NCBI GenBank assembly: GCA_024180945.1
Contig: JAKSGN010000037.1
Location: 2,981,501 to 3,045,500 of the forward strand
Origin: Macrophomina tecta
Lineage: Eukaryota; Ascomycota; Dothideomycetes; Botryosphaeriales; Botryosphaeriaceae
Direction of reading: 5' to 3'
DNA length: 64,000 nucleotides
Shown here: positions 25,800 through 38,705 of the stretch, one piece after another
Numbering within the stretch: position 1 is the first letter of the stretch
Layout: the number at the start of each line of letters is the position of its first letter
Notes under the pieces: generated by a model
The model's database searches: none
Told to the model about the DNA's origin: nothing
The model's input: the letters and a program-made list of their open reading frames with translations, nothing else
Translations under genes and position numbers: made by a program

Positions 25800-27850
25800 A
25801 GTAGGCCTTAATACCTCTATTCTAAACTTCTATACCTCTAGTACACCGCTTCTAATATAGTCTAAGATACTAATAACTCTCTAGATATTAATAACCCTTT
25901 AAATATTATATTCTATAGTAATAAGTAAAGATTTCTTAATAGATCCTATTATCTACCTTTAGAATATAGAATCGTACTATTATTTAATTACGAGAAGGCG
26001 GTCTATTATAAGCTATTATAATATTAGCTAGGTGCACTTCTACTAAATAAAATAGATATAATATATATATACCGCTTTTTTGAAAACCTAATACTAAAAT
26101 ACTTACTATACATTTATATCTACCCTAATATACTTCTAAAGATTAAAGAACGCACGAATAGCCTATCTTACCGCCTTAAGTACTTCTCTTACGTTATATT
26201 TAATGCTAGAGGGCTTATTCTTATCTATAAGAATAAATATAATATAGTAATAATAATTACTATAAAAAAAGAGTGTTTACTTAGTAAGATATTAATTAGC
26301 TGCTACGAACCCTACTATAATATTATTCGTTAAGCTTACTAGTATATTTATATAAAACGAGCGAAAGAAATTTATAAGAGAGCTTCTTTTACTTAGAAAA
26401 TTAGTTAATAGTCGACTAAGTAACTATAGAATATAAATCTTATATTACCTAAGGTTTACTAGCCGCTATATAGTACGGATATATTCCTAGTCTACTAGTT
26501 TATATAGAAGAACACTAGTAGATTAGAGCGCGATATTACTTATTCTTATAGAATTTAGTAAAACATCTGGTATATAGGTTATAGTACCGTTAATATTATA
26601 TTTTTTAGCGGGCTCATCGGTAAAAGAGTCGATATAAATATTAGAAATTATAGCTATAGACAAGAGCTTAAAAAGAATAGTTAATAATATATTTTATAGT
26701 AGTACTACTTACTAAATTTTTTTTCTTTATTACTTTTCTAGTACTAATATGCGTGGAATAATAAGCTCGATATCCCGGTTAAGCCCTATAGTATATACTT
26801 AGCGTATTAAAACTCCGCTAAACGACCCTATATTAAAAGCGTAGTTAATATTCTTAAGAAAGTAATTTATTAGAACTATAGTCTAGATTATTTAGAGTAA
26901 TATTTAGTTAAGGTACCCCGATATTTAAAGGGCCTAATAAGCGGCCGATATATAGAACTTAGCAATCTAAGCACGCTCCTAAATATTAGATATAGGGGTA
27001 AGCTATATCTCTATAGTATAGATAACGAAGTATAGTGTAAGTAGAATATAGTTATCTTAGTATTTCTTATTATATAGGAGTAACTAGAAGCGCTCGTAAT
27101 CTATATTAAACTTAGTATAGTATATTATCGGGTAGGCCGGGTCTATAGCTTCGAAGTATTTAGCGACGAGAATATTAGCCTATTTTTTATAAGGAAGAAT
27201 GCTAACTATCTCTATAAGACCTCTACGGCCTACCTAGTAGTTATAAAAGAAATATTTAAAGCCGAGGCTAAAGATAAGCAATAGAATATACTTAGTATAA
27301 GGGACGTTAAAGAGTAGGCAATATATTAAAGCCGTTAAGAATATTAACTAGCTATAGTACTATAGAGGCCTTAAGTATTTCTAATAGTTATATAACTTAG
27401 TTAGCCCTAGTAGATTAGAAATATATTAATAAATACTAGTAAAAAGAGTATACCTTTATTAATAGTATAATAATATCTAATTCGGCCTACTTTAGGGCTT
27501 TTTTATATACTTTACTCGTAGCGCGTCCGCTATTATAACTATAGTTATATATAAGCTAGTAAGTTATGTTTTCTATACCTTTAAGTAAGATTAAGTATTA
27601 GAAAGCCTACTTAGCAATAAGATTCGCCACCTAAGAGTAGCGGTACTAGAACTACTACTTAATATAGGCGAGGTATTATAGTCTACCTCTATCGTACTTT
27701 AGAAGCAGTTAGCCTACATTTATCCGCTTAGGCACGTGAACGGGGAAGTAGATATGAGAGGTCCTACCTTAGCCTTATATTTAACATCGCGATTATAGCT
27801 TAATATTAGCTTATTTCGCTTCTACTTTTTCTTCGGCGGTAGAGGTGCGT
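25800..27850 (-). pseudogene. Zn2Cys6 fungal transcription factor pseudogene
   Basis: On the minus strand a binuclear zinc-cluster domain is visible at about 27830-27725: KRNKLILSYNRDVKYKAKVG, then CLSG, corresponding to the family pattern C-x2-C-x6-C with several Cys codons lost by transition. About 150 codons on, a Fungal_trans-type (PF04082-like) region follows: NILVAKYFEAIDPAYPIIYY and FNIDYERFQLLLYNKK at 27290-27100, then YTIGLNRDIELIIPRI near 26760 and YIPDVLLNSIRISNIAL near 26550, all in the order typical of these regulators. Such proteins are nuclear DNA-binding activators. Stops are TAA/TAG of RIP type. N-terminal start and C-terminal end are not definable. It is host-like rather than transposon sequence. 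Confidence 0.72.
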
Positions 27851-28899
27851 TTATAAGCACATCTTAAACGAACTAAGCGGACTAAGTAGATTACTACTCT
27901 ACTCTATACTAGGCGGTAGCGATATCTAAAGACGGCAGTAGAGAAGATATAGTAGTATTATCGGGGCTAAAGGGGCCCTACGTAGCTATAGCTTATTATA
28001 AGTACTATTATCTCTAAGCACTTTATATAAATTACTAAAACTTATTAGCGCTCTATAGTTAGCGGGACCTTTTAAAAAAATAATAGTAGTCTTATCTTTA
28101 GGTGCGTTTAGATATAAAGAGAAATAATACTATATAAATATAGTAGCTTACTTAGACTAGCTAGCTTAGTACTTAAATAGTCTAGGCTTTAAGCTAATTT
28201 ATATCTAACCCAAATTAGTTAACTAAGCAAAGCGCCCCGCGAGTCGTGCGATAGTAGGCTAAGATTACTAAGACTAATATATATAGGTAACGTATACTAG
28301 ACCTTAATAGTATAGGATAGTATAAGAATATATAGAATAGTAGCTAGGGCTAGTACTCTAAAAATTAATATAGGTCTAAGTACTTCTTCTTACTATAAAG
28401 ACTTATATTAAGCCTCTCTTTATTCTAATAAAATCTATTTTACTCCGGTAATAGTATACGTTAACCTATAGAGTATTTTTAAATTAGTAAACGGTACTGC
28501 CCGCTCTGCTTACGTCGATAAAATACTAGAGACTAGCTTAGAGTAGGTACGAAAGCTAGGTCCTAGCCGCGGATATAGACGCCGTAATTATAATTAATAT
28601 AGCTCTAGTAGCTATAACTTTATCTAGAATCTTTCTCGTTATCTAATAGCTAGATTATACTATAAAAAAGATTATAGTTTAAGGTCGCGAGCTATACTTT
28701 AGCTTATTCTATTCTTAATATAGAATACGAGATCCTAAGATAGCTATTCTAGTATATTAAGACTACTATCTCGCTTTATAAACTATAAGCCGTTAACACG
28801 AATATAATATTATAGATAAAGATATATAGGAGCTAGCTATCTCGCTATAAGCTATTTACCCTACATTAGTAGCGCGAAGTAAAGAAAGAGAGAGAGCCT

Positions 28900-30290
28900 A
28901 CTTTAATAGTTTTTTTTTAAATCTAGAAAGACTACTAAACGCTCCTTAAGACTAGAAACTAATATTACTAGATTATTTTATTTATCTATCTCTCGAGTTA
29001 TAGTAGGAAATTGCTATTTATTTATAGTATTATTAGTATTAGTCTCTAGCCGTATATCTCGCCTAGTTATTATTACTTTTTAGTGCCTTATAGAATTTCG
29101 ATACTATAAAAAGAGTCGAGTCTAGATATAGCTAGACCTATTTACATTACACGCCTTAATATTACTAGTATCTTATATATCTCTAGCTTCTACACCTCGA
29201 ATGTTTTTTATACCGAATCGCTCTAGAATTATAATAGATGCAAAGCCGTAGTGGCCTAGAATAATATTAGAATACTAGATATATAGTTTCTTACTAATAT
29301 AGAATCTAGAAGGCGGATATAAAAAGCCCTCTAGTATTAAATATTAAAATATATTAGCGGTACTACCTTATAGATTTAATATAAGGTTTATTAAGACCTT
29401 TAAATATATTTCTACTAGCGCTAAATATATAGCTAGTAACTCTTAATTAAATTAGTCTATATCTTAAATAATTTTAAAAGCCTACTATAGGATATTCCAA
29501 ATCTGCTAAATCTATAATAGTATAATATATATAATATACCTTCTTTATCTAGTTCTATTATCTCTATAAGATACGTCTACCTTCGAAATAATTCTACTAG
29601 ACTAATAATCGCGTACTTACGTACCGGTATAGTAAGCATCTATACTTATTTATTATATTTAAGAAATAAGTAAAGCTCGCGGGGGTCTTTTAATTTAAAC
29701 TACTTTAAAGATCTAGTCTGTATTTTCTTTTCTCTATAAGCTAGAGAATCGATAACCTATTTATAGGTTTAGAATAAGTAAGAGAGATTTATCTATATCC
29801 GCTATCTAGCTATTATAGTAAGCTATCTAATTATTAATAACTATAGCTAAGCTTAATTTAATTAAATCCGTATAAGCCTTAGAAAAGAGTATACTTTTAG
29901 ACTATATATTAAGGCTAATACCCGGAATTACTACTATTTCTTATTACTTATAGCCGGAATAGACGAATCCATAACTACTCTATACTATAATAACCTTAGA
30001 GTATAATTATTAATCTATAATCTCGCCCTTACTATAATATATATAACTAGAGATTTATATTACTATTTAGTTATTCTAAGCTAGCCTAATATAGCTATAC
30101 TATATCTTACTAGTACTCTAAATTACGATTATTATCTCTTAGTAGCATCTTTAGATGACATCTTCTAGGTAGAAATATTAATATATAGGTCTACTAAGTA
30201 TATTAGAATAGATACGCTATTATACTATATATCTAGAGATATTATAGCCTTAGGGAAGTATAGAATTAATTAGGTATTATTAAAAAAATT
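28900..30290 (-). pseudogene. degenerate minus-strand coding trace, unassigned
   Basis: Reading the minus strand through TAA/TAG gives one long, protein-like frame with few interruptions. Segments include IPGISLNIQSKSILFSKAYT near 29900, LIEIIELDKEGILYILYYY near 29500, RAFYIRLLDSILVRNYISS near 29300 and RRVMQIGLAISRLDS near 29120. Composition and length would suit the C-terminal half of a fungal transcription factor or another helical protein, but no diagnostic motif is visible. It lies upstream of the Zn2Cys6 pseudogene on the same strand, with about 1 kb of unassigned sequence between (27850-28900). Family not recognised. Confidence 0.4.
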
Positions 30291-30886
30291 CCGGTCTTTA
30301 ATAGCTTTATATTAGTCTTAGAGCGAGGAAGGATATTTATAAGATATTAACTTTTTATAGAAGTCTAAAGAAATCTACTTCGAAGATACTTTTAGATTCT
30401 TTCTAATAAGGGGAAATTTAGTATAGTAATTTTCGGCGCAAGGCTCGAAATTAAAATATATAATAAATTCGTAAAGTAAGTACTATAAATATAACTTTTA
30501 ATAGTTAGTATATATTAGAGTATGCTACTAGATTTTATAGAATTTAATTATATTCTAGAATTAGCTCTAGAAGGGATTTTACCTAAGGAATTTTATCTTA
30601 GAATATTTTATTTAGGATATTTAGAGGATGTTTCGCACGATACGATCTATATATATAATTATAGATACGTATTTAAGGGGGAAAAAAAAAGACTTCTACT
30701 ATACTTTATCTTACGTAGCCATTAGTAGATCGCATATATAATATAAAAAAATAGATACGAGCGGGGTAAGTACCTTAAGAGGCGTGGGTTATAACTAATC
30801 TCGTAAGTCGTAATACTTAGAGAATCTACGCGACCTAGATACTAAAATAGAAATCTCTTACTTACTAATAATATAGACTACATTTA
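30291..30886. other. AT-rich sequence left of copia F; 67-codon open frame
   Basis: A plus-strand open frame at 30522-30725 (67 codons, begins MLLDFIEFNYILELALEGIL) is unusually long for this RIPed tract and of normal protein composition, but no family is recognised. If F is inserted in the piggyBac gene that follows its right LTR, the 5' part of that gene should lie here; I could not see piggyBac motifs. Confidence 0.3.
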
Positions 30887-31098
30887 TAATAGATTTAGAT
30901 AAGTAAAGAGTAGTAAGGTTAAAAAAGAGTAGATTCTATCTATATTTAAAGAGAGATAAAAGAGTGTCTTTATATATATAATATTAGATAGTATAACCGA
31001 GGAAGTAATAGATCCGAGAAGATTATATTACTAAGAATAGAAAGTAACTAAGAAAAGAATTAATATAGTACCTAAAAAAGTAGTAAGATAGTCTAATA
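30887..31098 (-). repeat. 3' LTR of copia F (left)
   Basis: About 212 bp, similar to 36038-36264 with small deletions; shared blocks include GTAGTAAGGTTA, GAGTAGATTCTA and ATAGTCTAATA. Confidence 0.82.
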
Positions 31099-31149
31099 TA
31101 CCCCCTTTATAATGTATACGTATTAGAAAGGTCGTGATAGTAAGATTAG

Positions 31150-34100
31150 TATTAAGATTAAGAATAGAAAGTTAAGTAAAAGTAGTAAAGTAGAGTAGTT
31201 AGCTCTTTTATAATTTAGTAGTAATATCTTTAAGTCTAATCTATTTTAGAAAGAAATAGTATTTCTATTTATTAAGAGGTTTAGTAAGCCTATCTATAAT
31301 TATCTCTATAGTAGAAGTCTAGTAAATTAAGATATTATCTTATTAAACTTCTTTATATAGCTAGTAGCTATAGATTTAAATATAAAGTTTTATAATAAGC
31401 TTATATATCTCTTTATTAAGAAGGCGGATTATTTAGATATTATTATACTAAATTTTAGTCTAATAACTAGTAGAGAAATTAATTACTTTAAAGAGGTTTT
31501 TCTACGAAATAGTTTTCTTAGTAGTAGCTAAAAGGGCAAGTAATTCGGCTTTAGTATTACTTATAGTAATAGTATATTATTTAGCTACTTTCTAGTCGAT
31601 AGCTCCTCTAAAGAGTTAAATAAGAAAGCCTTAAATACTCTTTCTAGTATTAATATCTAAAGTAAAGAAGGTATTACTAGAAGTAATAAAAAGATCTTTA
31701 GTTAACTAAGTAAATCTAGAAAAAGTAAGAGCGTAATTACGAATACTTACTAGATATTCGAGAACTCGTTAAGCTAGATAAAGATACTAAGCTAATAGGT
31801 TTTATAAGTATTTAGAGAGTCGTAATACTATATAAGCGATATTAGGTCTAGTATAAACTATAGTGTAGTTAATTAATCCGACTTTCTATTAGTAGACGTA
31901 GATATCTTACTCTATAGCTTATTTAGGATTCTAAGTAATATATTTATTAGGTAGAAGAGAAACTAAGCGTTATAAGTCTTTCTTAATATTAAATTTAGTA
32001 GTAAGTTTCGAGATATATAAGTCTTAGTAAAGCTAGAGTTTGCGTTTATCTCTATTTTAAATAATTCTAATAGCTAGAAACTATTAAATCTCGCTAAGAT
32101 ATTATATTTTATAGATTTCGAAGAGTTTATATTAAAGTTTATCTATGTAAGTGGTTAGGTCTTTATAATAGATAATGATAATATTATCTATAAAGAAGAA
32201 TAGAATTATATATTTATTTATAAAGAGGTAGGGAGCTTCTAGTACTTTATTAAGGCCGAGATTTTAAAGTATTATTAATAAGTACTTTTACTAGAGAGCT
32301 AGTAACTACTTAAGTCTATAAAGTACTCGTAAGAGTAAGAAAACGAGTCTATCCTCGATTTCTATACCTAGTAGTAGTTTATAGTAGGTTTCCTTATTAA
32401 TTAGTATATATAGATAAGTATTAATAATATCGTATTACCTTAATTTAAGATTAAAAGTGGCTATAATTACTATAAGTTCTCTAAAGATTCGTATAGTAAG
32501 GGTAGTAGTATAGATATTCTAAGCTATTAATTAAAGGTCTTCTTATATATAGAGTCGAACTTTAAACTTTATAAGGTATTCTTCTTCGTCAAACTTATAC
32601 TTAAATATCTAGATAAGTAGAAAAATCTATTTCTTTACTATGTATATCTAAGTAGCTAAAACTTTTATCTAGGTTTAGATTTACTTAAGTTTCTTAATTT
32701 CTTCGAAAAGTGTAGTTAAAAATCCATTCTTAAATAGATAGTTAAGGAGTTTCTTAAAGTTCTTTAGTTCTAGTAGAAGGTTATCTTAATAAATATTAGT
32801 TTTAGGCTTTAGAGTATTAATTATAGCTAAAAAGACGTTATAAAAAGTTAATTTTAAATATTCTTAAGTTTAAGTAAGAGTTATAGTATATACTTTCTTT
32901 CTTAGTTTTCGAGGCTTTTTAAAAGAATTATTACTATAATTTAGATTTTAGTTTCTTAAACTTCTTAAGCTTTTCTCGGGATAATCGTTTTTTTAGTAAT
33001 ATCGGCTATAATATCTATTTCTCTTAGTACTCTATTGCCTAGAGCAGCTCCTAGTTATAGTAGAATATTATACTAAGCTAGTAGTAGAGGTCTAAGTCGT
33101 TGCTTAGTTTATTCTTATACTTATTCTTATTACTCTATAGCTTCTTATAGTATAAGAGCTTATATTTAGGGTTTTACTAATTCGGAAGGTATTAGTAATT
33201 AATAAGTAGACGAGTCCTTCTTAGCTTAGGATTAATTAGTTACTTAAGCGTCGTTTATTTCTTTATAGTAGGAGGAGGATTCGGATTCTTTCTAAGATAT
33301 AAGACTATAGATTAATAGTAGATTAAGAGTATTAAGAATCTTAATTACTTCTTTTCTAAAAACTTTACCGATATTAGTTTCTATAGAGTTATAGAAGCTT
33401 ATTTTATTAAAAATAATATCTCTCGTTTATATAACTTTATCTTGGCTTAGAATCTAGATATGGAAAATATTAGTTAAGTCGTATCTAATAAGATATCTAA
33501 TAAATACTTATTTAGTAAGCTTATATATATATAGAAGATTCTTATGTAGAAAGTATACTTTATATCTATAGGCTCTAAGATAAGAGAGATTTAGCTTATT
33601 TCTAGTAATTCTCTTAAAAGGTATAATCTAGCTAAGTTTCTTAAGTAGAATTCTATTATAGATATAGGCGACGGCCCTAATAGTTTTAGGCTAGAGTCGT
33701 TTTAGAAGATTAGCTCTAATTCGTATAGCTTATACTTTAGTAAGAAGTATACCTTCTAAGCGCTTAAAGTATCCGTTTTGCTCGGGTATTACTAGAGCTA
33801 AAGTTTTAAGTATAATTCTATTATCTATAAGATAGGTAAGAAAGATATTACTAAGTATAGTTTCTTTATTAGTTCTAAAGATGATAACCTTGCCCTAATA
33901 GTAGATTTTAATAATTTTAAGTCTATAGATAGCTAGTTATACCGTGTCTAATTTATATCGATATATAAATAGGAGGATAAAGTTTTATAAAGAGTAGACT
34001 AAATAAGCTATTTATTTATCTTCGTTATAAGCTAGCGAAAGCTAGATAAGGTTAAATATAATATATAAGAAGAATTAGAATAGTTCTTCTTTCTTATTAG

Positions 34101-35900
34101 ATAATTATAAGATAAGATAGTAATTCTTTAATAGAGTATATATCTTATAGTACTAAAGTAGTTAATTAGATATTAATAGAGTAATCTATATTTCTTTTAT
34201 AGATTCTTTAAGATATTAAAGATTTTCCTAGCTAGCGTAGCTAAAGATTTAGTACTAGTTAGTAATCTATATAGCTTTAGTAATAAAAGTAGTTAGTTAT
34301 AATATAAGAAGTATTAAATAATATACTTAGAGAGGTACTATATTCTATTTAAGGTAGAAATAACTACTATATTATTCAGTTAAGTAAAGGGTATTATTAT
34401 TCTTACTAAGAGTACTAGTTCTTAGATTCTAGTTAATTCCTACTTCGAGGGCTTTATCGAGTAATATAAGATTAGCTATAAAAGATAGAGATATTATAGC
34501 ATCTTAAAGAGTAATATAGCCCTTTTTAAATAGCGTTTTAACTTTAATAGTAACTATTCTATAAGCTATAATTAGTATAGTTATTTCTTTATAGATAAGG
34601 TATTCGTCTGGTTTAGTAGCTCTGGTTTATATAAATCTATCTTATATAAAGCTATTATAGATGTAATAATCGATTCTAGAGTCTAGAATCCACGACGATT
34701 ATAGGGAAGTATTAGCTCTCCTTATAGAGTAACTAATAACTAAGAATAAGGCGACCTTAATTAAAGAAGATTTACTTTAACTATTAGTAGTAGTAGTAAA
34801 TTAGAAACTAAGTTATCTTTCTCTTTCTCGATTTAATATATAGTTAACTTTTACTTTAATTTTTAGATCTTTAAGTCTTTTATTAATATGTATTTAAATA
34901 GCCTTATTCGGTTTCTAGTACTTTAGCCGTATATCCTTATTTAAGTAGAAGCATTCCCTATACTAGTAATTAAGACTATAGATATAAAGTGGCTTATTAG
35001 TATTTTTCTATTTCATTTCTTTAAAAGTGGCTTATCCGTCTAGCCTCGTAGAATATGGAGTTCTATCTAAGAGTAGGTAGAATTAATACCTCGAAGAGAG
35101 AGAAGAAAGTCTCTAACTAGTCGGTCGTTCTTAACTTATAATAAGTCTCGTTATTTAGCCTTCGTATAGACCTCTTTCTAGGATTAAAGCTATCTCTCGA
35201 TGTTCTAGTTACTAGGTCCTCGCTTAAGCTAGTTATATTATTGTTTAAGCTCTAGATCGGTAGCTTTATTAGTTAGTATAAGCTTAGCTTTAAGAGTTAT
35301 TAATTAGATCTAGGGATAATTATCTAAATCCGTATTACTAATATAGGGGAGTAGGTTCGTGGTAATTAAGTTCTAAATATAGGTTGCAAGATTAGCAAGT
35401 ACCTTTTATTATTTTTCGTAGAGTACGTAGTTAGCGCGGTAGTTACTTATCTTATAGTCGTAGGTAAGCTTCTTATTAGCAATAATAGTACCTTCGATAG
35501 TTAGTTTCGTAGGCTTTTTAGTGCCCTAAGGTTTAATTATTAGTAAAGAATTAACGAGGCCCTAGATATTAGTATTCTAAGCTCTTCCTTTTACTAAGTG
35601 TTAAATATTAAGCGTTATAGGACTATCCGCGGCTTACTAGCCTGATACTATAGTATAAATAGGATCCTCCCCCACCACTCGTTATACTCTTTAATAGCAT
35701 TATTAATTTATTCTCTACTTATTATAAAGTCTTATACTAAGAATAGCTAGTGATTCCAGTCCGAAGACTTGGTGAGAATATAGGACTTAGTAGAGTCTCC
35801 TATGTTATTAGTAAGTAGTAATTATCGAGTCGTTAGTCTAGTTAGATCCGAGTAGTGGTGGTAGCTAGAGTAGCTCCGATTTAAGAGTATTTAGTTTAGT
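31150..35900 (-). pseudogene. copia gag-pol remnant of F
   Basis: Read right to left, gag lies about 35900-34700, integrase roughly 34600-33500, reverse transcriptase about 33200-32100 and RNase H about 31900-31150. The clearest motif is the RT catalytic box at 32199-32160, FFIDNIIIIYYKD, the same form as in copia A and B (FFFIDNVIIxYYK). Frames are full of TAA/TAG. Only the RT box and overall order are strong; other limits are inferred from copia layout. Confidence 0.7.
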
Positions 35901-36018
35901 CGCTATAGTCTATAACTGGGTAAAACCCGTAGTTCTAATAGTAGTTGCGTGTTAATAAAGACTACTTATTTGAGTAGACGAGTTAATTAGCAAAGAGCTT
36001 AGAAGTAGGGTAGTCTTA

Positions 36019-36037
36019 GCGTTCCCGGGCTTATAAC
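36019..36037 (-). promoter_or_regulatory. primer-binding site of copia F
   Basis: Directly inside the 5' LTR, minus strand GTTATAAGCCCGGGAACG. It fits the anticodon-stem region of fungal initiator tRNA-Met (complement GTTATGAGCCC) with a TG to TA change. Priming by an internal half-tRNA is established for copia-type elements. Confidence 0.65.
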
Positions 36038-36264
36038 TATTGGATTTGGGTGAGTGAGAAGTAGTAAGGTTAGAAAGAGAGTAGATTCTACCTATCTCCT
36101 ATAAGGAAGGTAAGTAGGCTTGCTTATATATATAAATAAGTGCTTGAATAACCGAGGAGAATAGAAGCCGATATTACTATCTAATACTTATAAAGATAAG
36201 GAGTAGTAAGGAGGTGGTAAAGAGTAGATGCTGATCTAAGGTAGTAAAGCAAAATAGTCTAATA
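36038..36264 (-). repeat. 5' LTR of copia F (right)
   Basis: 227 bp, TATTGGATTTGGG to AATAGTCTAATA, preceded by the primer site and followed at once by piggyBac coding sequence. Confidence 0.85.
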
Positions 36265-37600
36265 AAAGGATATGCTGTTTGGCTCGATAACCTCTTTACC
36301 AGCTTAAAGCTTCTTACTACACTTCAGAATTATAGTATCGGAGCTACTGGTACTGTACGAACCGGCCGAACCAAAAGAGAGGAGAACGAAGAAAGAAAAC
36401 AACGAAAAGAGCTTCGACCGAATAAACTAACCTAGAATAAGAACGGCCTAGACTCTACGCTTATGGATTCTAAGCTCCTAGATTCTGCGCTCCTGGATTC
36501 TGAGGATCCTGAGCTCTAGCAAACGGTATATTCGATTTAGAAGATCCGATAGAACATGCACTAGATAAGATTTTAAGGTTATACGACAAGGGTAAAGAAA
36601 CTATAAAAGGAGAAGAATTTCGGGATAAATAAGAAGTTAATAGAGCTAAAGATAAAGTAGTTAAACTATATTGCCTAGGAAAAGCTATATAGATGCCTGT
36701 CTTCTAATTAAAAGGTCCTTTAGCTTGCTTAGAAGAATTCCTAGATCGTACTATTTATAATAATAGTAGTTAATGCTCGTATGACCATTCCCCGAGTCCG
36801 AAAGAGACCAAATAGAGCAGACAAATAGATAAAAGTAGAATTTGGAGATTAGGCATTTAAATTCCTTAACATCCCCGAATTTATCGATATATACAACCAC
36901 TTTATAAATAGTGTTAACCGAGTAGACTAGATCTGCACGTACTATCGTACGAATCGACGAAATTATTAAACCTAGAAGCCACTCTAGAATTACCTCTTTT
37001 AAATAATAATATATAACGCTTCTCTAATCTGGATGGACCAAGGTTATTTAATAAAGAAGAAGGGAGGGCATTTAAAGTTTCGTACGATGCTTGCCTCCTA
37101 ACTAATGGCTTATTTATCCTCTTCCAAGTATACTTCCCTAATCGATGGATTCGGAGTCTGTATAGACCTTAGAAACTATATTATTACGAGTAGAAATGGC
37201 TGTAATAGTATATACAATGTTATATCTAAAAGTGCGAAGGAATATAAGGCCTATATAGCTTAAGGTTATACGGCTTAAGTAAGTAGAAAAAGAAAGGTTC
37301 TTTAAGAGCTTTTAGAATAGTCCGTACGGATTAATTAGAATGGAGAAAGTTAAGAAGACCTCGACCACCGCGAACTAGATATAGCTATTCGGTATATTAG
37401 ATTTATTTCTATTAGGGAGGAACCTGCTGAGAAGAGTATACTCAATTATTAAAGCTTAAGGTTTAGGATAATAGTTTGAAACCAGGCCATAGGATATAGT
37501 AGTAGATATCGTTCGAGTTTAAAAGGCGTTGAGATTGTGCCTTAATTATTATCTTTATGCTTTATCTTTTTACAGGGTTCGGCGTTATAAAAAGTTTCGA
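36265..37600 (+). pseudogene. piggyBac-type transposase pseudogene (DDE_Tnp_1_7)
   Basis: A less RIPed plus-strand transposase remnant, starting inside the domain at the F LTR: YAVWLDNLFTSLKLLTTLQN, then GATGTVRTGRTKREENEE (36270-36400), the conserved fungal piggyBac block ending in the third catalytic region. Further on, PRVRKRPNRADKQIKVEFGD and FLNIPEFIDIYNHFINSVNR (about 36790-36920) lead into VDQICTYYRTNRRNYQTQKP, the family's D...RSYY...WKPL region, with Trp as TAG. DNA cut-and-paste transposase at TTAA sites. The N-terminal half is missing, probably because F inserted here. A 15-bp coding tandem repeat (LDSKL/LDSAL) lies at 36464-36520. No TTAA-flanked terminal repeats were found. Confidence 0.8.
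36464..36520 (+). repeat. 15-bp tandem repeat in piggyBac frame
   Basis: About four imperfect copies of TGGATTCTGAGCTCC, encoding a Leu-Asp-Ser-x-Leu pattern. Confidence 0.7.
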
Positions 37601-38705
37601 GTGTTAATCTAGCCTCGTGAAGTGTATCTAAAGTGCGTTTCTATGTCGAAACCATTGCGAGATCGCGCGTGAGTCGGGTGGGTAACCGCCTAGCTTATGG
37701 GGGCTAACCGCCTATAAGCCTAGGCGTTGTTTTATTACCTTAGTTAGCACGAGGTGTCGATAGTATAGGGGATGGCGTCCCGGTGGCTTTATCTTTAGCC
37801 CTCTATGACCGCTCCTACTTCCCCGCTAGAATATTTGCTAATACTATTTCTTATAAATTCCGCAGGCACCTATCTAATTTAAGTTAAAGTGCTTCTTCGC
37901 TCTTGGGTGCCGCTATCCCGCTGATCCGCGGGCCCTATCCGACGCACGAAATTTGATGTATTAAGCCGGCCCCGAGTTCTGTAGCTTAAAGGGGTTTAGA
38001 GCTGGACGACTTTGTGGCTTAGTAGCGTCCGCGGCCGCCCTTCCCCGTCTTTGTGGCTTAAAGGCGCTTGGGGACGGCCCCGTACTCGTCGATCCGTGTA
38101 ATGTCTCTTCGGGGAAGGGGCGCCGTTTACTCTTCGCCTGCTGCGGTTGTCCTTGACGCGGCTGCGTTCTGATGTATATTATGCTTGATGCGAAGCATGC
38201 CGCCTGATCTCGTTGAATTAAAAACTGGAACTACTCCTAACTAGATGATCGGGGTGTAGTAGCGTGCGCGTGAAACTTGCCGTTCCCGAGCGGGCTGAGC
38301 GCCCCCGGCCGCCGCTCTGCAACGGGTTCGAAAAACCACGCGGATAGCAACGAACTAGGATATATATATGTAGTCGTTCTGGGGACCTTCCCGGCGTTCT
38401 ATGGCTTACCTATTAAGTGGTTAGAGTTACCGTCTCTTGGCTGATTTCTTCCACGAGTTGTATATAAACGCTACTCTAGGGGCGATAATTCTACTGCCTA
38501 GGGCTATATCGAAAACTTGCTTTTGGGCGGAATGGCTTCCGCTATCCTAGAGATTAAATATATCTAGTGTGGCCGTCTTTATAAGGCTACTCCGATTTCT
38601 GTTTCTCTACTAGATTTACCGGTTTTTGCCGAAATTATTAGAATATATTTCTTTTAATCTCTTTAAAGCCTAATGGATCTTCGTGTACGTTAAGCCTAGG
38701 AGGAA
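37600..38705. other. GC-rich non-RIPed block upstream of membrane-protein pseudogene
   Basis: About 1.1 kb of near-normal composition. It contains repeated CTTTGTGGCTTA (near 38010 and 38048), an AACCGCCTA pair with an inverted TAGGCGG-like partner near 37686-37728, and many CpG sites. No long open frame or RNA gene was recognised. It may be the ancestral promoter region of the downstream gene or a low-copy transposon remnant. Confidence 0.4.

Larger units (their letters stand above)
30887..36264 (-). mobile_element. Ty1/copia element F
   Basis: Two related direct LTRs (30887-31098, 36038-36264) enclose a minus-strand copia element. Right of the left LTR is a pyrimidine run (TACCCCCTTT), the complement of a polypurine tract. 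Left of the right LTR is the primer-binding site (minus-strand GTTATAAGCCCGGGAACG). LTR ends are TATTGG...CTAATA, TGTTGG...CTAACA before RIP. Left and right 5-bp flanks (ATTTA, AAAGG) do not agree, so the target duplication is lost or mutated. The right LTR is clearly less RIPed than the left. Confidence 0.82.
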
